Shown one piece after another: positions 8,539 through 15,788 of a DNA stretch of 64,000 nt. The stretch is taken from positions 55,694-119,693 of the forward strand of contig JAURCJ010000004.1 of NCBI GenBank assembly GCA_030828505.1, read 5' to 3'. A model generated the notes under the pieces. The model worked only from the letters and a program-made list of their open reading frames with translations, did not search any database and had not been told where the DNA came from. The position numbers were made by a program, and so were the translations under genes. How positions within the stretch are numbered: the first letter of the stretch is position 1; each line of letters begins with the position of its first letter. Source of the DNA: Alphaproteobacteria bacterium (GTDB lineage: Bacteria > Pseudomonadota > Alphaproteobacteria > TMED109).

Positions 8539-9030
8539 CTATTTTTTTCTCCATTTCCAAGGCTCTAAAAAATCTCCTTGCCATAAACCCTTATTATTAT
8601 TTTTTGCCCATTCCTCTTCACCAATATAGTCTTTGGAGTACTTTCTGAATGCAAGTGCCCAGCCATTTTTAACTAGCCATCTATTAATATTTATTTCATT
8701 AATGAAACATGTACCAATTAGTCTCTTATATCTATCTTTTCCATGAATAAGGCATTTTATTGGCTTATTATTTATAATATTTATTAAGGCTAACTTTGCT
8801 TTTACACCACACTGATAATTTTCATCTTTATTATTTTTGCAAAGTTGTTTTATTTCAGGAGTATCTATTCCATGTAGCCTAATTTTTTTATTATTAAATT
8901 TAATAGTATCTCCATCAACAACTATAACAGCAGTGTCAGAAAAAATTTCTTCTTTTGCTGATATTTGAGGAATATAAAAAAGACCAAATATAAAAAATAT
9001 CAAATATATATATTTAAACAGAATTATCAT
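8539..9030 (-). CDS. Exported thermonuclease-like (SNase family) nuclease
   Basis: I choose the ATG at 9030, giving 163 residues; an upstream TTG at 9054 would overlap the preceding fabG-like gene. Residues 1-25 form a signal peptide or anchor, followed by a staphylococcal-nuclease (OB-fold) domain. The catalytic pieces are present: VDGDT, RLHGIDTPE (Arg and Glu of the SNase site), and DRYKR (second Arg). Enzymes of this family hydrolyse DNA and RNA with Ca2+. An export signal suggests a role in scavenging nucleic acids or phosphate in the periplasm. It lies 11 bases after the upstream fabG-like gene, so co-transcription is likely. Confidence 0.85.
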   Translation of the reverse strand: MIILFKYIYLIFFIFGLFYIPQISAKEEIFSDTAVIVVDGDTIKFNNKKIRLHGIDTPEIKQLCKNNKDENYQCGVKAKLALINIINNKPIKCLIHGKDRYKRLIGTCFINEININRWLVKNGWALAFRKYSKDYIGEEEWAKNNNKGLWQGDFLEPWKWRKK

Positions 9031-9041
9031 TTTAACTTTTT

Positions 9042-9800
9042 TTAAGGTAAGCAAACTCTTCCTCCGTCTGTAACTAAGGTTTGCCCTGTTGTAAAATCTG
9101 ATTTTTCGGATAGAAGATAACTTACAGTATTTGCTATATCTTGAGTTTGCCCAATTCTTTGAAGCGGCGTATTTTCAACGATATTTTTTCTTGCTTTTTT
9201 ATCAAGGGATTCAATCATATCTGTTTCAATTAATCCGGGGGCAACAGAGTTTATTCTTACATGAGGTGCAACAGCGGAAGATAAATTTCTTACTAAAGCA
9301 ATTACTGCTGCTTTTGATGTTCCATAAGTTATCATATTTGGTCTCATTCCAATTCCAGCTACAGAAGTGATACAAACTATTCTGCCGAATTTTCTTTTCA
9401 TCATTCCTGGTAAAACTTCTTTTATTGGTAAAAGAGTGCCATCTACATTTGTTGCCATTGTCTCTTTCCATACTTTATAATCGAGTTCTAAAGGATTTTT
9501 TGAAAGTTTTGCAATACCAGCATTTGTAACTAATAAATCTATAGGTCCCAGTTTACTCTCTGTGCTTTCTATTAATCTTTTAACCTCTTTTTCTTTAGAT
9601 ATATTTGCTTTAAAAATAATAGATTTTGTACCCATTTCATTTACTAGATTTTGTGTTTCTTTTGCTGATTTAATATTAGAATTATAATTTATAGATATTG
9701 AAGCACCATTTTTTGCTAATTCTATTGCTATTGCTCTTCCAATACCTCTCGATGCTCCGGTAATTAATGCAACTTTTCCTTTAAATTCACTGGCATTCAT
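9042..9800 (-). CDS. Short-chain dehydrogenase, 3-oxoacyl-ACP reductase-like
   Basis: A 252-residue classical SDR. The NAD(P) fingerprint TGASRGIGRA lies near residues 15-24, followed by NAG and the catalytic Ser and YGTSK (Tyr-x3-Lys). A C-terminal DGG motif is typical of FabG-like proteins. The family reduces 3-oxoacyl groups with NADPH, but many FabG paralogues act on other substrates. The gene is not beside acpP/fabD/fabF, so it may be a secondary paralogue rather than the housekeeping FabG. Confidence 0.85.
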   Translation of the reverse strand: MNASEFKGKVALITGASRGIGRAIAIELAKNGASISINYNSNIKSAKETQNLVNEMGTKSIIFKANISKEKEVKRLIESTESKLGPIDLLVTNAGIAKLSKNPLELDYKVWKETMATNVDGTLLPIKEVLPGMMKRKFGRIVCITSVAGIGMRPNMITYGTSKAAVIALVRNLSSAVAPHVRINSVAPGLIETDMIESLDKKARKNIVENTPLQRIGQTQDIANTVSYLLSEKSDFTTGQTLVTDGGRVCLP

Positions 9801-9870
9801 TTTAATATACTCCCTATAATTATTTGAAATATTACGTTAACAAATAAAACAAAATTGTTAAGGAAAATTG

Positions 9871-10662
9871 ATGAAAAAATTATCTATTGCTATTAGCTTT
9901 TTATTATTGTTTTTTACTAATTCTTCTTTAAGTAATTCTTTAGATGGAGCAATTTCTAATCCGGATAGAACTCCAGAATATATGGAAAGAGATAAATATA
10001 GGCATCCTAAAGAGACACTTAATTTCTTTGGCATAGAACCTACAATGTCTGTTATAGAACTTTGGCAAAGTCGTGGATGGTATAGTGAAATTTTATTACC
10101 TTTCCTAGCAAGTCAAGGAACATTTATGGCAGCTGATTTTGATCCTAATTATGCAGCATGGACGCCTAAGGCGATAAAACGCAATGCTGAGAATAGAGCT
10201 AAAAGTAAAATTTTATCTGATATGAAAATGATTACTCTTTATATAGATGATAAACCGTTATATGAGGCTGATTCAGTTGATATGGTATTAACCTTTAGAA
10301 ATTTGCATAATTGGTTGAAAGCAGGGCTATTGATGGATGTTTTTAATAAATCCTATAAAGTTCTTAAGCCTAGAGGGGTTTTTGGGGTTGTAGAACATAG
10401 AGCGTTGCCAGGAACATCAATCGACGATATGAAGAAAAGCGGGTATGTAACAGAAAAATTAGCTATAGAATATGCTGAAAAAGCAGGCTTTATATTAATC
10501 GCTAAGAGTGAAATTAATGCTAATCCAAAAGACGGAACTATTCATCCAAAAGGGGTTTGGACTTTACCCCCTTCGCTTAGACTGGGAGAGGAAGATAAAG
10601 ATAAATATCTTAATATAGGTGAAAGCGATCGAATGACATTAAAATTTATTAAACCAGAATAG
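9871..10662 (+). CDS. Exported class I SAM-dependent methyltransferase-like protein
   Basis: A 263-residue protein beginning at the ATG at 9871, six bases after the Shine-Dalgarno AAGGA; a TTG one codon upstream is also open. A signal peptide (KLSIAISFLLLFFTNSSLS) covers the first 20 or so residues. The body has a Rossmann-like methyltransferase fold: a motif I equivalent (MSVIELWQSRGWYSE), an acidic loop AADFDPNY, and a motif IV/post-I region DMVLTFRNLHNW. This is the COG4798-like group of predicted methyltransferases, many of which carry signal peptides. Since SAM is cytosolic, a periplasmic methyltransferase is odd and the real activity is uncertain. Confidence 0.75.
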   Translation: MKKLSIAISFLLLFFTNSSLSNSLDGAISNPDRTPEYMERDKYRHPKETLNFFGIEPTMSVIELWQSRGWYSEILLPFLASQGTFMAADFDPNYAAWTPKAIKRNAENRAKSKILSDMKMITLYIDDKPLYEADSVDMVLTFRNLHNWLKAGLLMDVFNKSYKVLKPRGVFGVVEHRALPGTSIDDMKKSGYVTEKLAIEYAEKAGFILIAKSEINANPKDGTIHPKGVWTLPPSLRLGEEDKDKYLNIGESDRMTLKFIKPE

Positions 10663-10666
10663 CTTA

Positions 10667-11059
10667 TTATTTTTTAAACATATCTTTTAAAGGTGAAAAA
10701 TATATTAGCGTTAAAATAGCACCATCTGTGATAGTAGCAATATATTGTAGTATGTATGTTATCTGATCTATAATTTGAATTTTTCCTAAATAAAGACAAA
10801 TTATATAACCTAATATAGTTAATAAAAATAAAGATTTACCAAGAGGTTTAAAATTATATAAACAGTAAACAGCAACTATATACATTAGTAATATAACTAC
10901 GACTAATGCAATGCCAAATTGAGTGTCAAAAAAACCTGGTGCTAGAGTTTGTTTAAGGTCAATAAGTTTTGTTGATTGATAAATTGAAGAAAAAATAATT
11001 AGTATAAATATGCCTATATTTAATAAAATTAAATTTCTAAATATTCTTTTTAAATCCAT
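10667..11059 (-). CDS. Four-helix membrane protein, function unknown
   Basis: A 130-residue protein with four hydrophobic segments, at about residues 9-27, 48-68, 75-92 and 100-122, separated by short loops with few charged residues. It ends with a basic tail (DMFKK). No family is recognised. It is convergent with the methyltransferase-like gene, with four bases between them, and lies downstream of a hairpin terminator on its own strand, so it has its own promoter or depends on readthrough. Confidence 0.7.
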   Translation of the reverse strand: MDLKRIFRNLILLNIGIFILIIFSSIYQSTKLIDLKQTLAPGFFDTQFGIALVVVILLMYIVAVYCLYNFKPLGKSLFLLTILGYIICLYLGKIQIIDQITYILQYIATITDGAILTLIYFSPLKDMFKK

Positions 11060-11084
11060 ATTATTATTTCTCTATTTTTTTTTC

Positions 11085-11113
11085 ACAAAAGGGAAGTAGT
11101 AACTACTTCCCTT
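11085..11113 (-). terminator. Hairpin terminator after the 27-codon ORF
   Basis: An 11-bp stem (11089-11099 with 11103-11113, AAGGGAAGTAG and its complement) has a three-base loop. Read on the minus strand it is followed by TTTTG. It lies 33 bases past the stop of the small ORF at 11146-11229 and would end that short transcript. The T run is short, so termination may be partial. Confidence 0.65.
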
Positions 11114-11145
11114 CGTGATGATTGAAATTATAAATATTCAATATT

Positions 11146-11229
11146 CTATAAAGAAGCTAATATGAGGCTTTCCCTATATCTATTTATTATATTGAATAAA
11201 TTTAAATTATAATCCATATCACTAGACAT
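11146..11229 (-). CDS. 27-codon ORF with an extended Shine-Dalgarno, function unknown
   Basis: The frame encodes MSSDMDYNLN... and 27 residues in total, amphipathic and slightly charged (RYRES near the C-terminus). Its ribosome site at 11231-11246, CGAAAGGAGGTGGTCC read on the minus strand, is complementary (one G-U wobble, first base excepted) to nearly the whole 16S rRNA 3' tail GGATCACCTCCTTTC. GGAGG stands seven bases from ATG. A hairpin terminator follows and a candidate promoter precedes. I do not recognise the peptide; the transcript could equally act as a small RNA. Confidence 0.5.
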   Translation of the reverse strand: MSSDMDYNLNLFNIINRYRESLILASL

Positions 11230-11264
11230 TGGACCACCTCCTTTCGTTAATTAATAATAAAATA

Positions 11265-11293
11265 AATGTATGTCTATTTGATATGCTATTCAA
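11265..11293 (-). promoter_or_regulatory. Candidate promoter of the 27-codon ORF
   Basis: On the minus strand TTGAAT (11288-11293) and TACATT (11265-11270) are spaced by 17 bases, each matching four of six sigma-70 consensus bases. It would give a short transcript of roughly 180 nt starting near 11258 and ending at the hairpin. The match is modest in such AT-rich DNA. Confidence 0.3.
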
Positions 11294-12384
11294 GCTGATA
11301 TTCTTTTATAAGGATATTCCTTAAATAACTCTGATTTAAATCTTAGACCATGTCCCGGTTTATTTGGTGGGGTAGATTTCCCATTCAAAGGTATAATAGG
11401 TTCTTCCCACAAATGATTATACCAGCCCATATGTTCAAGCCATGATGGATTAAGTATTGAAGCATTTAAATGTGTATTCAATTCCATAAATAAATGAGGT
11501 GCAATTTTTATATTATTTTTATGGGCCATATCAGCAATAACTCTTAGTTCTGTAAAGCCACCGCGCATTAGATCTGGTTGCAAATTAGATACGATACTAT
11601 TTTCCATGAAAAACTTCATATCATGGTGTGTAAAATGATTTTCGCCAGTAGCTATAGGAGTTTTTATTGCATTCGCAATTTTTTTATAACCTTCAAAATC
11701 GTCAGCAATTACAGGTTCTTCTAAAAATTCTATATCATATTGCTCTATGGCTTGACCAAATTTTATAGCTTCATCAGCGCTCCAACCTTGATTGACATCA
11801 ATCATAATTTTTATATCTTTACCTAATTCCTCTCTCATATCCTTTACATTTGTTACATCTTCTTCATGTGTAAAGCCCCAAGCTACTTGCATCTTTATTG
11901 CTGTATAACCTTCAGATACAAATTTTTTTGCTTTTTCAATCATGCCATCATGACCAAGACCTCTATAACAACCAGACCCATAAACTGGTAAAGGGTTATC
12001 AGAACCTCCCCATAGCTTCCAAAGCGGTTGTTTTTTAAACTTACCTAGTAAATCCCATAGAGCAATATCTATTGCTGATATGCCCATAACTGTAATGCCC
12101 ATTCTTCCTTGAATGAAAGTAGCATTCCACATTTCTGTCCATAGCTTTTCAACATTTTCAGCGTTCTTCCCAATTAATAGAGGTTTTAACATTTCGTGAA
12201 TGCACATCTCTATAGTTTCCATTCCTCCGGCTATTGGGTGAAGATAGCCCATTCCTACTAAACCAGCAGATGTTTCTATTTCTAATATTAATAAATCAAT
12301 CTTTTGCATAGCAACAAAACCTATTTTAGGTGGGTCTTCAAAAGGCACCGAAATAAGTGTTGTTTTTATATCAGTAATTATCAT
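11290..12384 (-). CDS. Mandelate racemase/muconate lactonizing enzyme family protein
   Basis: A 364-residue enolase-superfamily enzyme (N-terminal capping domain plus TIM barrel) of the type that abstracts a proton next to a carboxylate. Metal ligands are Asp196 (MIDVNQGW), Glu222 (FLEEP) and Glu248 (ATGEN). His297 (IAPH) and Asp271 form the mandelate-racemase-type base dyad. At the usual Lys-x-Lys site it reads KMQ (Lys164, Gln166), so the second lysine base is missing and it may be a one-base dehydratase rather than a racemase. Its start overlaps the stop of the hydrolase gene (ATGA), so the two are translationally coupled and probably handle one substrate. Confidence 0.88.
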   Translation of the reverse strand: MIITDIKTTLISVPFEDPPKIGFVAMQKIDLLILEIETSAGLVGMGYLHPIAGGMETIEMCIHEMLKPLLIGKNAENVEKLWTEMWNATFIQGRMGITVMGISAIDIALWDLLGKFKKQPLWKLWGGSDNPLPVYGSGCYRGLGHDGMIEKAKKFVSEGYTAIKMQVAWGFTHEEDVTNVKDMREELGKDIKIMIDVNQGWSADEAIKFGQAIEQYDIEFLEEPVIADDFEGYKKIANAIKTPIATGENHFTHHDMKFFMENSIVSNLQPDLMRGGFTELRVIADMAHKNNIKIAPHLFMELNTHLNASILNPSWLEHMGWYNHLWEEPIIPLNGKSTPPNKPGHGLRFKSELFKEYPYKRISA

Positions 12385-13361
12385 TTACCATCCCTTTCTA
12401 ATTTTTTTAAAAAGCTAATAATGCCTTCTGTAGTTTCTTTTGGTGCTTCTTGTTGGACCCAGTGACCTGCTTTTTCAATAACCATTTTTCCATAAAAGTC
12501 ATTACAATGCTTTCCAGGATTCTCATAAAAATCGTATCCTTTTATAAATTTTCTTATACTGTCTTTTCCACCTCCTATAAAAAAACTAGGCACTTCTATT
12601 TTTAATTCAGATAACTCTGGAATATTTTCCCAATCTCTATCTTGATTTCTATATCTATTTATGGGTCCCCTAAATCCGCTATTAGTAAATTCATTTATAT
12701 AAAAATTTAAGTCTTCTTCAGTTAACCAACTAGGAAATGGATTTGGATCTATAAGTCCGTCTAATAATTCACTATTTTTATCAAAATTAGTTTTTACTTT
12801 AGCATCGTGGCCTTCTGCAGAAATCCAATAATATATTTTTCTTAAAGAGACACCTATATTTCTTTCAAGCTCTTCTTCTGCAACGCCCTCTTTTTCAAAA
12901 TATGTTTGGTAAAAAAAGTTATCTTTATACATATTTCTCCATAATTGAGAATTTGAGATAGTTCCTCTCCTCGCATGAGGTACGCTTAGACCTATAACAG
13001 CTTTAACTTTATTAGGATGTAATGCTGCTGTATTCCAACATATAGGTGCTCCCCAATCATGACCTATTAGTATAGCTTTTTCTACATTTTCTTCTTTTAT
13101 TATTCCTAAAATATCATTTACAATTGATAGCATATCATATTTTTCTACTTCCTTTGGCTTAGAGCTTTTCCCGTAACCTCTTACATCTATAGCTAGGACT
13201 TTATAACCAAGGTCTGCTATTGGTTTAATTTGATGACGCCAGGAATACCAAGATTCTGGCCATCCATGTACCATAATTATTAGTGGCCCTTCGCCGTATT
13301 CAACTGTAAATATATTTATATCATCGAGTGCAAATGTTTTTGTTTTTAATCCATCTATCAT
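12381..13361 (-). CDS. Alpha/beta hydrolase, epoxide-hydrolase-like
   Basis: A 326-residue alpha/beta hydrolase. The oxyanion motif HGWPE at residues 32-36 and the nucleophile elbow GHDWGA with Asp102 are those of epoxide hydrolases and related dehalogenases, which form an ester with Asp and release it with water. The catalytic His lies in KAGHWVQQEAP near the C-terminus. A cap domain with tyrosines spans about residues 135-230. Coupling to the enolase-family gene points to a short catabolic pathway for an organic acid or lactone, but the substrate is unknown. Confidence 0.87.
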   Translation of the reverse strand: MIDGLKTKTFALDDINIFTVEYGEGPLIIMVHGWPESWYSWRHQIKPIADLGYKVLAIDVRGYGKSSKPKEVEKYDMLSIVNDILGIIKEENVEKAILIGHDWGAPICWNTAALHPNKVKAVIGLSVPHARRGTISNSQLWRNMYKDNFFYQTYFEKEGVAEEELERNIGVSLRKIYYWISAEGHDAKVKTNFDKNSELLDGLIDPNPFPSWLTEEDLNFYINEFTNSGFRGPINRYRNQDRDWENIPELSELKIEVPSFFIGGGKDSIRKFIKGYDFYENPGKHCNDFYGKMVIEKAGHWVQQEAPKETTEGIISFLKKLERDGK

Positions 13362-13390
13362 TTTATATAGCCTTATTTATATTATATTAA

Positions 13391-13762
13391 TTATTTTAAA
13401 AACTGATTTAAGTTTGGTTTGAAATAATGAGGCCCTTTCATAACCTTTCCGTTTTCATTATAAATTGGCTTATTATCTTCACCTAATTTGCTCATATTAG
13501 ATTCTTGCACTTCATTGAAACATTTATCAAGATCTATTCCAAATGCATGACCAGCACCATAAGTTACATAGAGGATATCTGTTAATGCATCGGCAACTTC
13601 AACTATATTTCTATCTTTTATAGCTTCTTGGAGTTCTGCTAACTCCTCTTGGATTAAATCATATCTAAGTTTAATTATTTTATCATCTGGAAATTCCGTT
13701 TTATTTTTTACTTCTTGTCCAAACGTTTTCATAAATAGTGATACTTTTTGAAAATTACTCAT
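13391..13762 (-). CDS. MazG-like/HisE-like nucleoside triphosphate pyrophosphohydrolase
   Basis: A 123-residue all-alpha NTP pyrophosphatase. The metal-binding set typical of the family is present: EELAELQEA (E-E-x2-E) and EVADALTDILY (E-x2-D). The C-terminal part (GPHYFKPNL) is shared with the group annotated as phosphoribosyl-ATP pyrophosphohydrolase-like. It probably clears a modified or surplus nucleotide rather than acting in histidine synthesis, since no his genes are nearby. A clear Shine-Dalgarno (TAGGAG) precedes the ATG at 13762, immediately downstream of a tRNA gene on the same strand. Confidence 0.8.
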   Translation of the reverse strand: MSNFQKVSLFMKTFGQEVKNKTEFPDDKIIKLRYDLIQEELAELQEAIKDRNIVEVADALTDILYVTYGAGHAFGIDLDKCFNEVQESNMSKLGEDNKPIYNENGKVMKGPHYFKPNLNQFLK

Positions 13763-13780
13763 TCCATCTCCTAAAAAAAT

Positions 13781-13858
13781 TGGTGCACCTGGTAGGACTT
13801 GAACCTACGACCTTTGCCTTCGGAGGGCAACACTCTAATCCAGCTGAGCTACAGGTGC
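13781..13858 (-). tRNA. tRNA-Arg (anticodon CCG)
   Basis: The minus strand folds as a 78-nt tRNA with acceptor GCACCTG/CAGGTGC, discriminator A and an encoded CCA. The anticodon stem TTGCC/GGCAA encloses CTCCGAA, giving anticodon CCG for the arginine codon CGG. It lies 18 bases upstream of the MazG-like gene on the same strand. Confidence 0.96.
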
Positions 13859-13929
13859 ACATTTATATTTATTCACTATAATATATAAATTAGTTTTTTA
13901 TATTATAATTTTTTGTTTAAGGTAATTAT

Positions 13930-14157
13930 ATGAATGATTCTAATAAAAAATACTTATGGAGTTGCATCCAGCAAGCAGGAGATTATTTGAATGGGCAATT
14001 ACCCTCTCACCCTAACCATCCTAAAGGGAGGAATGCTTATGCTCATGTTGCTATATGTATTAAAAATAAATTTAATATTAGTTATAAAGATATCGATGAT
14101 AATAAATTGAAAGAAGTTATCGATTATATTGAATACTTAAAAGATAATCCCAGCTAG
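13930..14157 (+). CDS. Small conserved hypothetical protein
   Basis: A 75-residue soluble protein. The central segment HPNHPKGRNAYAHVA followed by IKNKFNISYKD looks like a conserved core, and I have an impression of similar proteins of unknown function in other alphaproteobacteria. No catalytic motif or membrane segment is seen. A weak GGTAATT ribosome site precedes the ATG. It is divergent from tRNA-Arg(CCG) and convergent with the exonuclease gene. Confidence 0.65.
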   Translation: MNDSNKKYLWSCIQQAGDYLNGQLPSHPNHPKGRNAYAHVAICIKNKFNISYKDIDDNKLKEVIDYIEYLKDNPS

Positions 14158-14166
14158 TAATTTATA

Positions 14167-15081
14167 TTATTCCCATATCCTGTCAGAGTATCTATTTAAT
14201 GCTGTAATCCTTTTTATAGGAATATTAATTTCTCTATTATATACTTCTTCGTTTAACCACTTTACCTCAGTTTCGTAATCATCAGTTTCTGTCCACCAAA
14301 CTTTACCATTTAAGAGGTCTGCCGGCCTCCATTTATAGCCTTTTCTTCTCAAAACGTTTCTTTTGTTATAGGGTGCATCTATTGCTTTAATTAGAAAACT
14401 AGGAGTTGATGCATATTCCCTTAATGCCGAAAAAACAGTTTTCTTTTTTTTAGGTAACGTTTCAGATAATAACGCTAAACATGCTTCACAATCATTAAAT
14501 GCATCATGACCATCATAAAACCATCCATAATTTGCTCCTAAGTTTTCTAATTTTGCGGATCCAAAGCCTTCCTGTAGCCAATCAATGGATTTAAATGTGC
14601 ATGCCCAAGAGATATTTTTAAAACATTCCCAGTGTTGTTCCACCATCTGTCTATCATAAGAAGCATTATGAGCTATAATTAAATCTACATTATTAACTAC
14701 TTTTTCAATGTCTTCATGATTAATATTTTTGTTTTTGACCATTTCATTTGTTATACCTGTAATTAGAGAAGCTTCTTTTGTTATAGGGATTCTAGGTTCT
14801 CTTAAACCATTAAAAGATTCTTCTTTTTTTATACTTAATATTTTTCCTGAAGGTATTTCATATTCAAATGGTAAAAGAGCTAATTGAATTACGTCATCAT
14901 GCCCAATTGATAATCCAGTTGCTTCAACATCTATTACTATTCCTTTTTTAATTTCGCCAGAAGAAGGGTCATTATATTTTTTAGGTAAATGCAGTTTACG
15001 TATCAACTTCCAATCAGATTTATCAACATCTGTACTAATTATTTCTTCAATATTATTTTTATAATGGCTAAATTTATTCAT
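14167..15081 (-). CDS. DnaQ-like DEDDh 3'-5' exonuclease
   Basis: A 304-residue protein with an N-terminal RNase-H-like exonuclease domain. The three Exo motifs are visible: VIDVEATGLS (D-x-E) near residues 50-59, HNASYDRQ near 138-145, and HDAFNDCEA (H-x4-D) near 192-200. These residues bind two metal ions and remove 3' nucleotides from DNA or RNA. The C-terminal 90 residues (RRKGYKWRPADLLNGKVWW onward) form a conserved extra module of unknown role. It is not the replicative epsilon subunit by context; a repair or RNA role is more likely. Confidence 0.83.
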   Translation of the reverse strand: MNKFSHYKNNIEEIISTDVDKSDWKLIRKLHLPKKYNDPSSGEIKKGIVIDVEATGLSIGHDDVIQLALLPFEYEIPSGKILSIKKEESFNGLREPRIPITKEASLITGITNEMVKNKNINHEDIEKVVNNVDLIIAHNASYDRQMVEQHWECFKNISWACTFKSIDWLQEGFGSAKLENLGANYGWFYDGHDAFNDCEACLALLSETLPKKKKTVFSALREYASTPSFLIKAIDAPYNKRNVLRRKGYKWRPADLLNGKVWWTETDDYETEVKWLNEEVYNREINIPIKRITALNRYSDRIWE

Positions 15082-15104
15082 AGTTATAAAAGGTACCTTT
15101 AAAT

Positions 15105-15761
15105 TTAATCATCTTTTTTACTTATATTTAAAAATTTATCATCTTTATCATCATAGCTTAAAATTTCTCCATTTTCTAAATCAAACCACCATCCAAAAAT
15201 ATTTAATTTTTTATCTTTTATTGATTTGAGAACCCAAGGAAATGTATAGAGGTTTTTTATAGAATTTTTGATAGACTCTTTTTCTACTATATGCTGTAGA
15301 GATTCATTCTTGTCATTCAAGTTAATATTATTTTTGACTTTTGCAGCTATATTCACCCAGTTTCCTATAAATTCTCTTTTAGTTTCTTCTGTTTCAATTT
15401 TATTTTTATCTTCAGTAAATGTTTTACATAATGCTGAAATGCCTCCACAATGTGCGTGACCTAAAATTATAATATTTTCAACTTTTAAATCACGTACCGC
15501 ATATTCTATAGCAGAACTGACACCATGAAGACCTCCGTCTGGATTATACTCTGGTACTAAATTAGCTACATTTCTTATTGCAAATATTTCCCCGGGTTTA
15601 GCCTGAAATAATATAGCAGGGTCTACTCTTGAATCAGAACAAGCTATCACCAATGTTTTAGGTTTTTGGCCATCTTTTACCAGGCTCATAATGGTTGATC
15701 TATCTCTTTCGTAATAATGTTTTTTAAAATTTTTAAATCCTTTTATCAGAGAGTCCGTCAT
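15105..15761 (-). CDS. Beta-class carbonic anhydrase
   Basis: A 218-residue zinc enzyme interconverting CO2 and bicarbonate. Zinc ligands are Cys41 (ACSDSRVDP), His102 and Cys105 (GHAHCGG), with the Asp43-Arg45 dyad of active beta enzymes. Length is typical. It supplies bicarbonate for carboxylases such as acetyl-CoA carboxylase, whose accD is elsewhere in this window. It follows the membrane protein gene by 27 bases on the same strand and could be the last gene of that run or have its own promoter. Confidence 0.93.
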   Translation of the reverse strand: MTDSLIKGFKNFKKHYYERDRSTIMSLVKDGQKPKTLVIACSDSRVDPAILFQAKPGEIFAIRNVANLVPEYNPDGGLHGVSSAIEYAVRDLKVENIIILGHAHCGGISALCKTFTEDKNKIETEETKREFIGNWVNIAAKVKNNINLNDKNESLQHIVEKESIKNSIKNLYTFPWVLKSIKDKKLNIFGWWFDLENGEILSYDDKDDKFLNISKKDD

Positions 15762-15788
15762 TTATTTTGTTGCAACCTTTCTTAAAAT

